In this document: in pieces, positions 9,647 to 17,996 of the stretch | How positions within the stretch are numbered: position 1 is the first letter of the stretch | Layout of the letters: each line of letters opens with the position of its first letter | Source of the DNA: Acidobacteriaceae bacterium | GTDB lineage: Bacteria; Acidobacteriota; Terriglobia; Terriglobales; Acidobacteriaceae | Assembly (NCBI GenBank): GCA_025462885.1 | Contig: JAOAPN010000008.1 | Coordinates: 336,953-400,952, forward strand | Length of the DNA: 64,000 bases | Direction of reading: 5' to 3' | Notes under the pieces: generated by a model | Databases searched by the model: none | What the model was told of the DNA's origin: nothing | The model's input: the letters and a program-made list of their open reading frames with translations, nothing else | Program-made: the position numbers and the translations under genes

Positions 9647-11113
9647 ATGCGTTTTATGGCTGAACTGGGGCGGAGTTGGATTGCGATTGCTGCTGTCACG
9701 GTGTTTGGACTGTCGGCGGGAACTACGCGGGCGCAGGATACCCGCACGGTCACGGAGCCGAAGATTCCAGCGGTGTGCGTTCAGCTAACGGCGGAGCTCC
9801 AATCAGTTGGGGATAAAGTCTCGGAAGCCGACGAGCGGAACCTGGATACGGTACGAATCCAGAGCGCCCTCGACGGATGCAAGCCGGGCATGGCCGTGGA
9901 GTTGAAGGGTTCAGGAAAGAAGAACGCCTTCCTCACCGGCCCGCTGGAACTCCGCTCCGGGGTGACGCTGCTGATCGATGCAGGGGTGACGCTGTTCGGT
10001 TCGCGCGATCCGGAGGTCTACGCAATGACCGGGCCAGAGATGACAGCCGGCCTGTGCGGAACGATCGCCAAGGCAGTTCCCGCAGTATTTCCCGCTCCTC
10101 CACGTGCGGCTGCCGTGAAGGGCGGATGCAGACCCCTGCTCTCCGCAGTGAACGTGAAAGACGCGGCGGTGATGGGGGATGGCGTCATCGATGGCCGGGG
10201 TTACGCGACGCTTCTGGGCAAGGACTATAGCTGGTGGCAGATGGCCCGGAAGGCTGAGCCGAAGAACGAAAAGTATTACAGCTCCCGGCTGCTGGTGGCG
10301 AACAAGGCCGACGGACTGGTCCTGTACCGCATCACGCTGCATAATTCGCCCAACTTCCATGTCAGCGTCAACGGTACGAACGGCTTCACGGCATGGGGCG
10401 TTCACCTCGTGACTCCGACCGATAAAACGATGGATGCTCGCAATACCGACGGCATCGACCCTGGCAGCTCGACCAACATCACGGTAGCGCATAGCTGGAT
10501 CGACAACGGCGACGACAACATCGCCATCAAGACTGGCGTGTCGCATATGAGTGTGCTGGACAACCACTTCTACAACGGGCACGGCATGTCCATCGGAAGC
10601 GAGACCTACGCAGGCCAGAGCTTTCTCCTGGTCGACGGGCTGACAGAGGATCACACCACCAGCGGGATTCGCATCAAGAGCAACGTAACTCGCGGGGGGC
10701 CGGCGCACGACCTGGTCTATCGGAACATTTGTATGCGCGATGTGAAGAATCCAATTGCGATCTCTCCCTACTACACCAACCAGACGGTCGAGCCTTACGA
10801 AGATCCGAAGTACGAGGGTGACCGGATCCCGGACTATAAGCGCATCACCATCCAGAACGTCACGAGCCTGACGGCCGGGGATGTGCTGATCGCAGGATTG
10901 AACGAACAGCACCGGACGGAAGTGACGCTCGACAACGTCCAAATTGCCGGGATCGCGAAGGCGCAGGCCCACGGGCACTTTGCCACCATCACCCTGGGAT
11001 CGGGCGGGACGAATATAGACTTCAGCGCTACGGACCTGAAGGTGGTTGCTGGAGAAGGCGGGTCTCCTGCCGCTGCCTATGCCTGCGACGGGAAGTTCCT
11101 GCCGATGCGATAG
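9647..11113 (+). CDS. Secreted polygalacturonase-type glycoside hydrolase (GH28)
   Basis: 488 residues with a signal peptide (hydrophobic to about residue 27). The right-handed beta-helix carries the GH28 catalytic signatures NTDGID (about 266), GDDNIAIK (about 288) and GHGMSIGSE, with a later RIKSN. These supply the Asp residues for inverting hydrolysis of alpha-1,4-galacturonide bonds, so the likely substrate is pectin or a related polymer. I chose the ATG at 9647 because GGGAGG lies 8 bases upstream; an in-frame TTG at 9620 has no such site. The gene stands alone after the small-RNA locus. Confidence 0.93.
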   Translation: MRFMAELGRSWIAIAAVTVFGLSAGTTRAQDTRTVTEPKIPAVCVQLTAELQSVGDKVSEADERNLDTVRIQSALDGCKPGMAVELKGSGKKNAFLTGPLELRSGVTLLIDAGVTLFGSRDPEVYAMTGPEMTAGLCGTIAKAVPAVFPAPPRAAAVKGGCRPLLSAVNVKDAAVMGDGVIDGRGYATLLGKDYSWWQMARKAEPKNEKYYSSRLLVANKADGLVLYRITLHNSPNFHVSVNGTNGFTAWGVHLVTPTDKTMDARNTDGIDPGSSTNITVAHSWIDNGDDNIAIKTGVSHMSVLDNHFYNGHGMSIGSETYAGQSFLLVDGLTEDHTTSGIRIKSNVTRGGPAHDLVYRNICMRDVKNPIAISPYYTNQTVEPYEDPKYEGDRIPDYKRITIQNVTSLTAGDVLIAGLNEQHRTEVTLDNVQIAGIAKAQAHGHFATITLGSGGTNIDFSATDLKVVAGEGGSPAAAYACDGKFLPMR

Positions 11114-11176
11114 CCGCAGGGATTTCCCGGCGAATTTTGCTAGATGGCAGATGAGCCGCTAGAATAGACGAGGCAG

Positions 11177-11252
<76 letters not shown>

Positions 11253-11484
11253 TAATCCCCCTCTATTCAAATATCAGTCCATGAAAGCTGTCATGCGGGC
11301 TCCCTGCTGAGTGCGGGGTGTCGCTGTGCATCCGGGTCTTGGCGGAGCTTTTCCTGTTTCCGGTTGAGTCCACATGCGCGGCCAGGGAGCATGGTGGTGA
11401 GATGAGGCTGGCGATGTATCGTGATCTGTGTTGGGTTATTCGCGTCGATCGTGCGACAGAAGTGTTTTGGGGGATGTTCTGAAG

Positions 11485-13068
11485 ATGCCTACGTTTGCTG
11501 CAATCGATATTGGGTCTAATTCCTGCCGCTTGAAGATTGCCACGGTGCAGCAGCACCGGTTGAAGACATTGCACGAGGAGCGCGAGGTCACGCGACTCGG
11601 AGAGAGCGTCTTCCAGACGGGTGTGATCTCCCCGGAGGCGATGGCAGGGACGATCCGGGCGTTGAAGCGCTTCCATAAAGCTGTGCAGCTGCACGTCGTC
11701 GACAAGGTGCGGGTCGTCGCAACCAGCGCCATGCGCGATGCCCGCAATGCGGCCGCCTTTACGGAGTGGGTGAAGTCGACTACTGGGTGGAATGTAGAGG
11801 TTATCTCCGGTCTTGAAGAGGGGCGCCTGATCCATCTCGGCGTCGTGACGCATGAGGTCGGCGCACGCGGACGGTGTCTGCTGATCGACCTTGGCGGCGG
11901 TAGCTGCGAGGTCACGCTGTCCGATGGCGGACGCGTGAAGGCGATGGTGAGCCTGCCGCTTGGGGCCGTGCGGCTCCAGCAGGAGTTTCTGCGAACCGAT
12001 CCGCCGCTGAAGACGGATGTCGCGCGATTGAAGCAGTTCATCGATCGGGAATTGAAGCGGGCGGAGAAGAAGCTTGGGACGCCGCGCGTTGGCCTGGTAG
12101 TGGCAACGTCGGGAACGGCGGCTGCGCTGGCCGAGGCGAGTCAGGCGCTCTTTGCAAAGAAGACGGGCGCAGGCAAGGCTGGTGCAGGGAAGGCCGGAAC
12201 CAAGAAAGCAGCGACCAAAAGCAAGCCTGCCAACGAGGCCATTACGGAGAACGTGCGGCTGCTGGCGGACAGACTCGCCAAGCTGACCAACGCGGAGCGC
12301 GAGGCGATGCCGGGCATCGGGCCGAAGCGCTCAGAGATCATCATCGGCGGGGCCCAGGTGTATGCGAGCCTGCTGGAGCGGATGGGACTGAAGGGATTTC
12401 GCTACTCGCCGCTGGGGCTGCGGGATGGCATGCTGGCGCAGATGCTGGCTGAGGTGGACCTGCGCGCCTCGGTGCATAAGAAGATTGAGGATGAACGCTG
12501 GGCTGGGGTTCTGGAGCTGTGTAAGCGGTACGGGATCGATCAGCGCAAGGCAGAGCCGGTGCGGCAGCATGTGGTGGAGTTGTTCAACGCATTGACGGCG
12601 GTGCATGCACTTCCGGCGGAGTACAGGCTGTGGCTTGAGTCGGCAGCGATGATGGTGGACGTGGGCAAGTTCATGAATCATCAGGGCCACTTCCGCCACA
12701 CGCAGTACATCATCGCCAATTCGGAAATCTTCGGCTTTTCGCCGGAGCAGCGTCAGGTAGTGAGCGCCATCGCCCGCTACATGGGCAAGAGCCGGCCGGA
12801 TCCGATGGATCGGGTGATGCGCGGCATACCGGTGGAGCAGCAGGTCTTCGTGGTGCGGGCGGCAGTGTTGCTGCGGTTGGCGGTCGCTCTGAATCAGGAT
12901 CGAGCCAGCGCCGTGGTCACAATGAAGACCATGGTCTATCCGAAGCGTGTCGTGCTGGAACTGGTTCCGGGACGAGGCGGTGCGGAGCTGGAAGCCTGGT
13001 CCCTGCGTAAGGAACGCGACTACTTCCGCGAGGTCTTCCGGCGGGAGCTCTTGGTCGAAGTGGCGTAA
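11485..13068 (+). CDS. Ppx/GppA-family phosphatase
   Basis: Ppx/GppA enzymes hydrolyse polyphosphate or pppGpp. The actin-like domain begins AAIDIGSNSCRLKI, has the E in SGLEEGRLIHLGV and the phosphate loop IDLGGGSCEV. A C-terminal HD-like helical domain follows (about residues 330-527). Two oddities are visible. A Lys/Ala/Gly-rich linker (about 225-255, repeats of GAGKAG and KKA) interrupts the second actin subdomain. The usual LHD or LHE metal motif reads MMVDVGKF (about 390), so its first His is missing, though the following NHQGHFRH is kept. I chose ATG 11485, where family homology begins, over an upstream in-frame codon at 11428. It converges on the SixA gene with a 49-base overlap. Confidence 0.9.
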   Translation: MPTFAAIDIGSNSCRLKIATVQQHRLKTLHEEREVTRLGESVFQTGVISPEAMAGTIRALKRFHKAVQLHVVDKVRVVATSAMRDARNAAAFTEWVKSTTGWNVEVISGLEEGRLIHLGVVTHEVGARGRCLLIDLGGGSCEVTLSDGGRVKAMVSLPLGAVRLQQEFLRTDPPLKTDVARLKQFIDRELKRAEKKLGTPRVGLVVATSGTAAALAEASQALFAKKTGAGKAGAGKAGTKKAATKSKPANEAITENVRLLADRLAKLTNAEREAMPGIGPKRSEIIIGGAQVYASLLERMGLKGFRYSPLGLRDGMLAQMLAEVDLRASVHKKIEDERWAGVLELCKRYGIDQRKAEPVRQHVVELFNALTAVHALPAEYRLWLESAAMMVDVGKFMNHQGHFRHTQYIIANSEIFGFSPEQRQVVSAIARYMGKSRPDPMDRVMRGIPVEQQVFVVRAAVLLRLAVALNQDRASAVVTMKTMVYPKRVVLELVPGRGGAELEAWSLRKERDYFREVFRRELLVEVA

Positions 13069-13553
13069 AGCGCCTTGACGGTGCGTGGGTCGAGCAGACC
13101 CTGCAGCGTGGCGGGGCCGCGCGTGAGATTGAGCCGCGCGAGCGAGCCTTTGCGCAGACGAACGCTTGCCGGTGGATTCCCGGTTGCAACCAGGAGTGAA
13201 CCCAGGAACAGGGTCAGGTTCGGATTGTGGCCGACGAGCAGGAGGTTCTCCGCCTTGTTGCACTCTTTCAGGAGGTTGTGGAAGTCCTTGAGAGTGGCAG
13301 CCGGGGCGAGCGCGTTCGAGTGCAGGATCTGTGCTTCGTATCCGGTCTCAGTGCCGACGAAGGAGGCGGTCTGGAGACAGCGCTTGAGCGGACTCGACAC
13401 GATCATGTCGAATTGGACGTCGAGTGCGTTGAGAACATAGGCGAGCTGGAGGCAATGGCGCTTGCCATCTTTATCCAGTGGGCGTTTGACGTCGAGGAGC
13501 GGATTGGGACGGCGGGTTCCTGCACTTGCGTGCCGGAGAATAAATAAATTCAT
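13020..13553 (-). CDS. sixA: SixA-type phosphohistidine phosphatase
   Basis: 177 residues of the histidine phosphatase (phosphoglycerate-mutase-like) superfamily. The catalytic RHG-type motif is LFILRHASAG at the N-terminus, followed by SSPLKRCLQTA (second Arg) and LLLVGHNPNL (second His). SixA removes phosphate from phosphohistidine in signalling proteins. Start at 13553 gives the family N-terminus MNLFILRHA; an ATG at 13583 would add ten unsupported residues. The C-terminal tail is basic (SRRKTSRK) and overlaps the ppx gene on the other strand. Confidence 0.88.
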   Translation of the reverse strand: MNLFILRHASAGTRRPNPLLDVKRPLDKDGKRHCLQLAYVLNALDVQFDMIVSSPLKRCLQTASFVGTETGYEAQILHSNALAPAATLKDFHNLLKECNKAENLLLVGHNPNLTLFLGSLLVATGNPPASVRLRKGSLARLNLTRGPATLQGLLDPRTVKALYATSTKSSRRKTSRK

Positions 13554-13652
13554 AGAACTTTCACAATTGTACCTCCCTCGCATTTCTGGAAGATGGCTCT
13601 CAGGTTATCTCTGGATGAAAGATGGCATTGATTCTCGGCGGGTTGCCAGGAA

Positions 13653-14315
13653 TCATGTGACCTGCCAAAGCTCCGTGGTGAGGATGCCGGAGAGACGATG
13701 GTGGACGGCGACCGGGACGAGATGGGCGGCGGTGAGCGCGACGGTGTAGCCGGGCAGGCGGGTGGTCCGGAGGCCAGTGAGGAGACGGAAGGCGAAGTAA
13801 AGGCTACGAACGGCGGTCTGGGCGAGAGGTCGCGTGAGTCTGCGGGTGGGGATGCGGAAGTCGGACAGGAGCCAAAGCGCGTTGGGGGCGAGATGCGGGT
13901 TGATGGCCTGGATCAGGGCTTCGAGGTCCGGTTGGGTGAGGCAGTCGAGGAAGAAGTGGGTGACGATCAGGTCGTAGTGCTTGTCCGGGCTGAGATTCTG
14001 GACGAAGCGGCGCGCGTCGGCTTGGTGGGTGGTGAGGCGCGCGGCTGCGGTCGGGCTGGCGGCTTTGCAGCGGGCTTCGAGCAGATCGAGCATGGTGCGG
14101 CTGGTGTCGATGGCGTCGACGCGGATCTCCGGGTTGGACGAGAGCAGTTGAGCGAGGAAGCGGCCGTCTCCGTCGCCAAGTACGAGGGCTGATTTTTGCT
14201 GGAGGAGGGCTGGAAGGTGGTGGGTTCGGCAGCGTTGGAGGGTGGAGCCGAGGGTGAGGTATTCGAGGAATTGATAGGGTTTGGCGATGCGATCGAAGTT
14301 GGGCTGCGCGCTCAT
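13653..14315 (-). CDS. Class I SAM-dependent methyltransferase
   Basis: 220 residues. Motif I reads SALVLGDGDGRFLAQLL (with GDGDG in place of GxGxG), followed by an acidic residue in RVDAIDTS and motif IV-like YDLIVTHFFLDCL. The C-terminal part is hydrophobic and basic, consistent with a membrane-associated substrate. The ATG overlaps the stop of the upstream membrane-protein gene as ATGA, so translation is probably coupled. The partner suggests a lipid or isoprenoid substrate, but that is inference. A longer open frame to 14603 is a shadow of the neighbour. Confidence 0.85.
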   Translation of the reverse strand: MSAQPNFDRIAKPYQFLEYLTLGSTLQRCRTHHLPALLQQKSALVLGDGDGRFLAQLLSSNPEIRVDAIDTSRTMLDLLEARCKAASPTAAARLTTHQADARRFVQNLSPDKHYDLIVTHFFLDCLTQPDLEALIQAINPHLAPNALWLLSDFRIPTRRLTRPLAQTAVRSLYFAFRLLTGLRTTRLPGYTVALTAAHLVPVAVHHRLSGILTTELWQVT

Positions 14316-15193
14316 TTGAGAGCCCAGAGGAAGAGGAGCGGGGTGAGGAGGGCCAGATCGGCGGCTGCCCGGAAGGTGAGGGGGGAGAGGCGGCGATGCT
14401 GGCGATCCAGTAGCAGCAGGAGCAGTGCGCTGAGGGCGGCGGCGCAGGACAAGGGCCAGAGCGTGGTCGTGTGGGTAACGGCTGCGAGGGCTAGTGCTGC
14501 GAGGGTGATGGCAGCGGCTAAAGTCCGGAGGCGGCGGGTGGCGTAGCGGGTGGTCCAGTGGGGGGCGGTGGAGGAGTCCGGGTCCGAAGCGGGGTGCTCC
14601 CACGCGTAGATGGCGAGGCAGTTGAGGGTGCAGACGGCGGCGAAGAGCAGAGCGTGGGGGAGCAGGGCGAGGCGGATTCCGGGGAGGCGGGCTACGGTGG
14701 GGATGAAGACGGCGGCAGGGAAGAAAATGCCGACGGCCAGCTCTTTGGGCAGGCGATGGCCGGCGGCGCGGGCGTGGATGAGGAGGAACCAGCTAAAGAG
14801 GAGGACTCCGAGGATGGTGTAGAGCTCAAGTGCCTGGGGCATAAGGCGATGGAGCAGGAAGGCGAGGACGAGGGCACAGGCCGCGAGGGTGGAGAGAAAT
14901 GCGGTCGCGTGGCGGTGATGGAAGAGGTGGCGGGCCTCGAGCTCGTCGGTGTGGAGCGGGTCGGCGAAGAGCTGGCGGGCGTCGAGGAGACGGTCGGCGG
15001 CGTAGAGCATCCAGACGGCGACGAACATGGCGGCCAGGGCGGAGGGAGGGAGGCGCAGTCCGGCGGCGCGGGCGACGAACCAGGTCCAGAGGGTGGCTAC
15101 CGTGGGGGCGTCGAGGGAGAGCAGGTGCCAGAGGTGGAGGGCACGGGTTGAGGTGCTGGTCTTGGTGGCATGTTGGGTGGCTAGCTGGTTCAT
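14312..15193 (-). CDS. UbiA-like polytopic membrane protein
   Basis: 293 residues with about eight hydrophobic segments. The start SLDAPTVATLWTW followed by MLYAADRLLDAR recalls the first aspartate motif of UbiA-type prenyltransferases. A later RAAADLALLTPL could hold another acidic residue, but the second DxxxD motif is not clear. A prenyl- or lipid-transferase role is therefore only a hypothesis. I chose ATG 15193 because AGGAGAGG ends 6 bases upstream; the in-frame TTG at 15238 lies before a hairpin. The next gene overlaps by ATGA. Confidence 0.7.
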   Translation of the reverse strand: MNQLATQHATKTSTSTRALHLWHLLSLDAPTVATLWTWFVARAAGLRLPPSALAAMFVAVWMLYAADRLLDARQLFADPLHTDELEARHLFHHRHATAFLSTLAACALVLAFLLHRLMPQALELYTILGVLLFSWFLLIHARAAGHRLPKELAVGIFFPAAVFIPTVARLPGIRLALLPHALLFAAVCTLNCLAIYAWEHPASDPDSSTAPHWTTRYATRRLRTLAAAITLAALALAAVTHTTTLWPLSCAAALSALLLLLLDRQHRRLSPLTFRAAADLALLTPLLFLWALK

Positions 15194-15211
15194 CTTCGGC
15201 CTCTCCTCCCT

Positions 15212-15235
15212 GCCCCCTCCGGGGGCCTTTTTATT
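15212..15235 (+). terminator. Terminator-like hairpin reading rightwards
   Basis: GCCCCC (15212-15217), TCC loop, GGGGGC (15221-15226), then CTTTTTATT. It is an intrinsic terminator only for plus-strand transcription, although the adjacent gene is on the minus strand, where it lies just before the start site. Confidence 0.55.
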
Positions 15236-15357
15236 CAAAGTCTTGATTCTGTTTGGGTTAAGGTTTGGCTGGTTTTGTAAAGTGTTGATTCTAAATTTGA
15301 TGCTTGTAAAGTCTTGTGGTGGCTTGGGTTACGGCTGTTTCTCTCTTAAATAGTTTT

Positions 15358-15389
15358 GCCCCGGCTTTTTGGGCGGGGCTTGTTTTTTT
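15358..15389 (+). terminator. Terminator-like hairpin with T-run
   Basis: GCCCCG (15358-15363) pairs with CGGGGC (15374-15379), followed by TTGTTTTTTT. With the hairpin at 15212 it makes two rightward terminators in tandem, with no plus-strand gene between them. Confidence 0.6.
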
Positions 15390-15640
15390 CTTCTGCTTCT
15401 ATTTTAGCGAATTGGGAATAACTAAAGTGCCACTTTATTTTGGGTTTATTTGCTTTGCTTTGAATGAGTTAGTGTTTTTGGGGGCTTGACAGGTGATTTT
15501 GCTGGGTTTTTTGGGGGTAGGGAAAGCTAAAGCAGGGGCGAGGGCGAGATACAGGTCGTTCCGGCTGCGCCTCCACTCGGGCCTTCGGCAGAGCGGTGAT
15601 CGCTGCGCGATGGTTTTTCTGTGGCACCCGTAAACGGGTG

Positions 15641-15798
15641 CCCTTCCGCTGTCCCTGGAGCGTAAGGTGCTCCGCTGTCTGAGTGCCCTTTCTTTGTCCC
15701 TTGAGAGTAGGGTGCTCTTTCCGTTGCCTCTGGGAAGTAAGGTGCCCCGCTGTCTCTGGGGAGTAGGGTGACCTTCCGTTGTCTCTGGAGAAGTGTGC
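15641..15798. repeat. Degenerate 27-30 bp tandem repeats
   Basis: Units share a pattern like CTTCCGTTGTCTCTGG followed by GAGTAGGGTGC. Copies start at about 15642, 15688, 15716, 15746 and 15772, with a shortened one near 15671. They lie just downstream of the minus-strand propeller gene. Confidence 0.7.
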
Positions 15799-15803
15799 AG
15801 GGG

Positions 15804-16985
15804 TTATGGTTTGAGGGCGGTGGGGTTGAGTTTGCCGATGCGGCCTTTGGGGCCTACGACGAAGGGCAGGGAGAGGGCATTCCAGTTTTTGTCTGAGTCT
15901 GAGATGTCGGTTTTGGCGGGGGTGAGGGGGCGCCAGTTCTTGCCGTCGTCGGTGGAGATGTCGGTTCCGTTGGGGCCTACGGTGATCCAGGTTTTTGTGG
16001 GGGCGTCGTAGGTTACGGCGGAGCGGTAGCCGTGGGGTGGAGTTTGGGCTGGAGTCCAGTGTTGGCCCCCGTCGACCGTATACGCGCTACTTCCTGCAAC
16101 GTCATCAGGTTTTAGATAGTCGCCGCCTACACCGATGCCGATTGATTCGAAGATTGGACTTGTACCCACATCGAGAGCGTCATGGACCGCCAGCTCTGGT
16201 CTCTTGAAGAACAGGGAGAAGATACCCGCCGCTGCGCCACTAGAGAATGGAGCTACCCAGTTGATGGCTCTCCATTCGCCAGCTTCCACATCTATTCGCC
16301 CGTCTGGAAAGCCGATGTGCTGCTGAAATACATTGAGGTAGACCTTTGGCCCAAGTTTTCCCCCTGTACCAAACCAAACTCCTGGCCATCCCACAAATAG
16401 AGAGCTATTACTGGCTGCGAACGCCCCTTGCCCAGTCGGGTTTGCCTGATTTCCCAGAGCGGTCCGGAGACTGAAACTCACTCCCCCATCCTGTGTGTAG
16501 AACAAAGCGAATCCTGCGAACCTGGGATCGTTTGGTTTGGAATAGTTGAAAGGGCGAGTTATTGGGTCGCCCAGAATAAATCCCAACTTTGAATTTGTGA
16601 ACTTGATGGCATCCCAGAAGCCTTCCCTATCAGGGTTAGTGAAGATAAGCTTCCAGGATTTGCAGGCGTCGGTGGTTTTGTAGAGGCGGGAGAGGTCGCC
16701 TTTGCCGCTGGACATGACGATGGCGGTTTGGGCGTCGAAGGCCTGGATGCCGCGGAAGTCGAGTTTTTCGGCTTCGGGCGGGGTGGTGCAGGTCTGCCAG
16801 GTGGTGCCGTCGTCGGTGGTGTGGAGGACGGTGCCCTGGGTGCCGCTGGCCCAGGCGACTCCGTTGCCGAGGGCGTGGATGCCGCGGAGGCTGGCGGTGG
16901 TGTGGGAGTCCTGAATTTTCCATTGGGCGTGGATATTGGCCGCGGCTGGAAGGACCAGGGCTAGGAGGAGCAGGGCTGAGCGCAT
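15804..16985 (-). CDS. Secreted YCF48/BNR-type beta-propeller protein
   Basis: 393 residues with a signal peptide (MRSALLLLALVLPAAANIHAQ). The repeats HTTDDGTTWQTC, YKTTDACKSWKLIF, YTQDGGVSFSLRT, YTVDGGQHWTPA and STDDGKNWRPL are Asp-box blades as in YCF48/sialidase-like propellers, which usually bind proteins or glycans and are often annotated as oxidoreductase-like. No catalytic residues are recognisable. Start 16985 is set by the signal peptide; the open frame to 17099 lacks support. The middle third (about 16080-16680) is visibly lower in GC and has different codon use from both ends. Confidence 0.85.
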   Translation of the reverse strand: MRSALLLLALVLPAAANIHAQWKIQDSHTTASLRGIHALGNGVAWASGTQGTVLHTTDDGTTWQTCTTPPEAEKLDFRGIQAFDAQTAIVMSSGKGDLSRLYKTTDACKSWKLIFTNPDREGFWDAIKFTNSKLGFILGDPITRPFNYSKPNDPRFAGFALFYTQDGGVSFSLRTALGNQANPTGQGAFAASNSSLFVGWPGVWFGTGGKLGPKVYLNVFQQHIGFPDGRIDVEAGEWRAINWVAPFSSGAAAGIFSLFFKRPELAVHDALDVGTSPIFESIGIGVGGDYLKPDDVAGSSAYTVDGGQHWTPAQTPPHGYRSAVTYDAPTKTWITVGPNGTDISTDDGKNWRPLTPAKTDISDSDKNWNALSLPFVVGPKGRIGKLNPTALKP

Positions 16986-17165
16986 GGGGATACTGTATCG
17001 TCTCCCGGTTCGTTGCGCGACGGATGGGGGTGTCTGGGTTGCGTTGGTTCGCGAATGTTCCCCTTTGGCGCCTATAAGGCGATGGCGCGTATGGAGCATC
17101 TGGCTGTGGTGGTCAAGCCTTTTTAAATAAAGTCAGATCAACTGGTTGAGCGTATTATTCGGGGC

Positions 17166-17912
17166 ATGAAAATGACTTCGGTTGGTGTGGGTTTGTTGAT
17201 CGCGGGGATGTGGTGCGGGAATGGTTCTAGTGTGAGCGCTTCCGAGCGCGCTGATGGCTCATCCGTTGCTGTTTTGTCTGCGGAGTCCCCGGTCGATGTG
17301 GCTTCGCTGACCTCGGCGCAGGCGAGTGGGGGATTGAAGGAGGCGTTGTCGCGCGGGGTGACAACGGCGGTTGCAGAGACGGGTAAGCCGGGCGGGTTCG
17401 AGAACAATCCGCTGATCAAGATTGCGATGCCGGACAAGTTGAAGACGGTCGAGAAGGGGCTGCGCGCGGTGGGGATGGGAGCACAGGTGGATGGTTTCGA
17501 GCACAGCATGAATGCAGCCGCGGAGCAGGCGGCCCCGGCGGCGAAGTCGATCTTCATGGATGCGCTGAAGGCGATGACCTTCGAGGACGCGAAGTCGATC
17601 GTTGCGGGCGGAAATACGGCGGGGACGGAGTACTTCAAGCGGACGACTTCGGGTAAGGTGTCGGATGCGTTCCGGCCGATTATTGAGAAGGCGATGGCGA
17701 ATACGGGCGTCTCGGAGAAGTACCAATCGCTGATGGGGTCGGCTCCGAAGATGCCGTTCGGGAAGTCGCCTTCGGTGGACATTAATGGGTATGTGTTGCA
17801 GAAGAGCGTGGACGGGATGTTCACGATGATGGGGCAGGAGGAGACAAAGATCAGGACAAATCCTGCGGCGCAGATGTCGCCTTTGTTGAAGACGGTGTTT
17901 GGGAAGTTTTAG
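17166..17912 (+). CDS. DUF4197 family exported protein
   Basis: 248 residues with an N-terminal signal. LTSAQASGGLKEALSRGV, NNPLIKIAMPDKLKTVEKGLR, SIFMDALKAMTFEDAKSIV, YFKRTTSGKVSDAFRPI and SVDGMFTMMGQEETKIR match the DUF4197 pattern along its whole length. The family is periplasmic or outer-membrane associated with unknown function. A TATTAT box (17153-17158) lies 7 bases before the ATG, so the transcript may be leaderless, although the -35 is poor. Confidence 0.9.
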   Translation: MKMTSVGVGLLIAGMWCGNGSSVSASERADGSSVAVLSAESPVDVASLTSAQASGGLKEALSRGVTTAVAETGKPGGFENNPLIKIAMPDKLKTVEKGLRAVGMGAQVDGFEHSMNAAAEQAAPAAKSIFMDALKAMTFEDAKSIVAGGNTAGTEYFKRTTSGKVSDAFRPIIEKAMANTGVSEKYQSLMGSAPKMPFGKSPSVDINGYVLQKSVDGMFTMMGQEETKIRTNPAAQMSPLLKTVFGKF

Positions 17913-17996
17913 AGCGGCTGTGGGGTTGGGATGCTGGAGCGGTGGAAGAACCCATATTCGAGGGTCCGGACATGGGGCACCCGATTTTGTGGCGGG

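Larger units (their letters stand above)
15239..15803. other. Gene-free region: G/T-rich stretch and degenerate tandem repeats
   Basis: No convincing ORF. The left part (15239-15540) is AT-richer with G and T concentrated on the plus strand, and holds a second rightward terminator-like hairpin (15358-15389). The right part has a palindrome GGCACCCG-TAAA-CGGGTGCC (about 15625-15644) and five to six degenerate repeats before the propeller gene stop. Confidence 0.7.
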
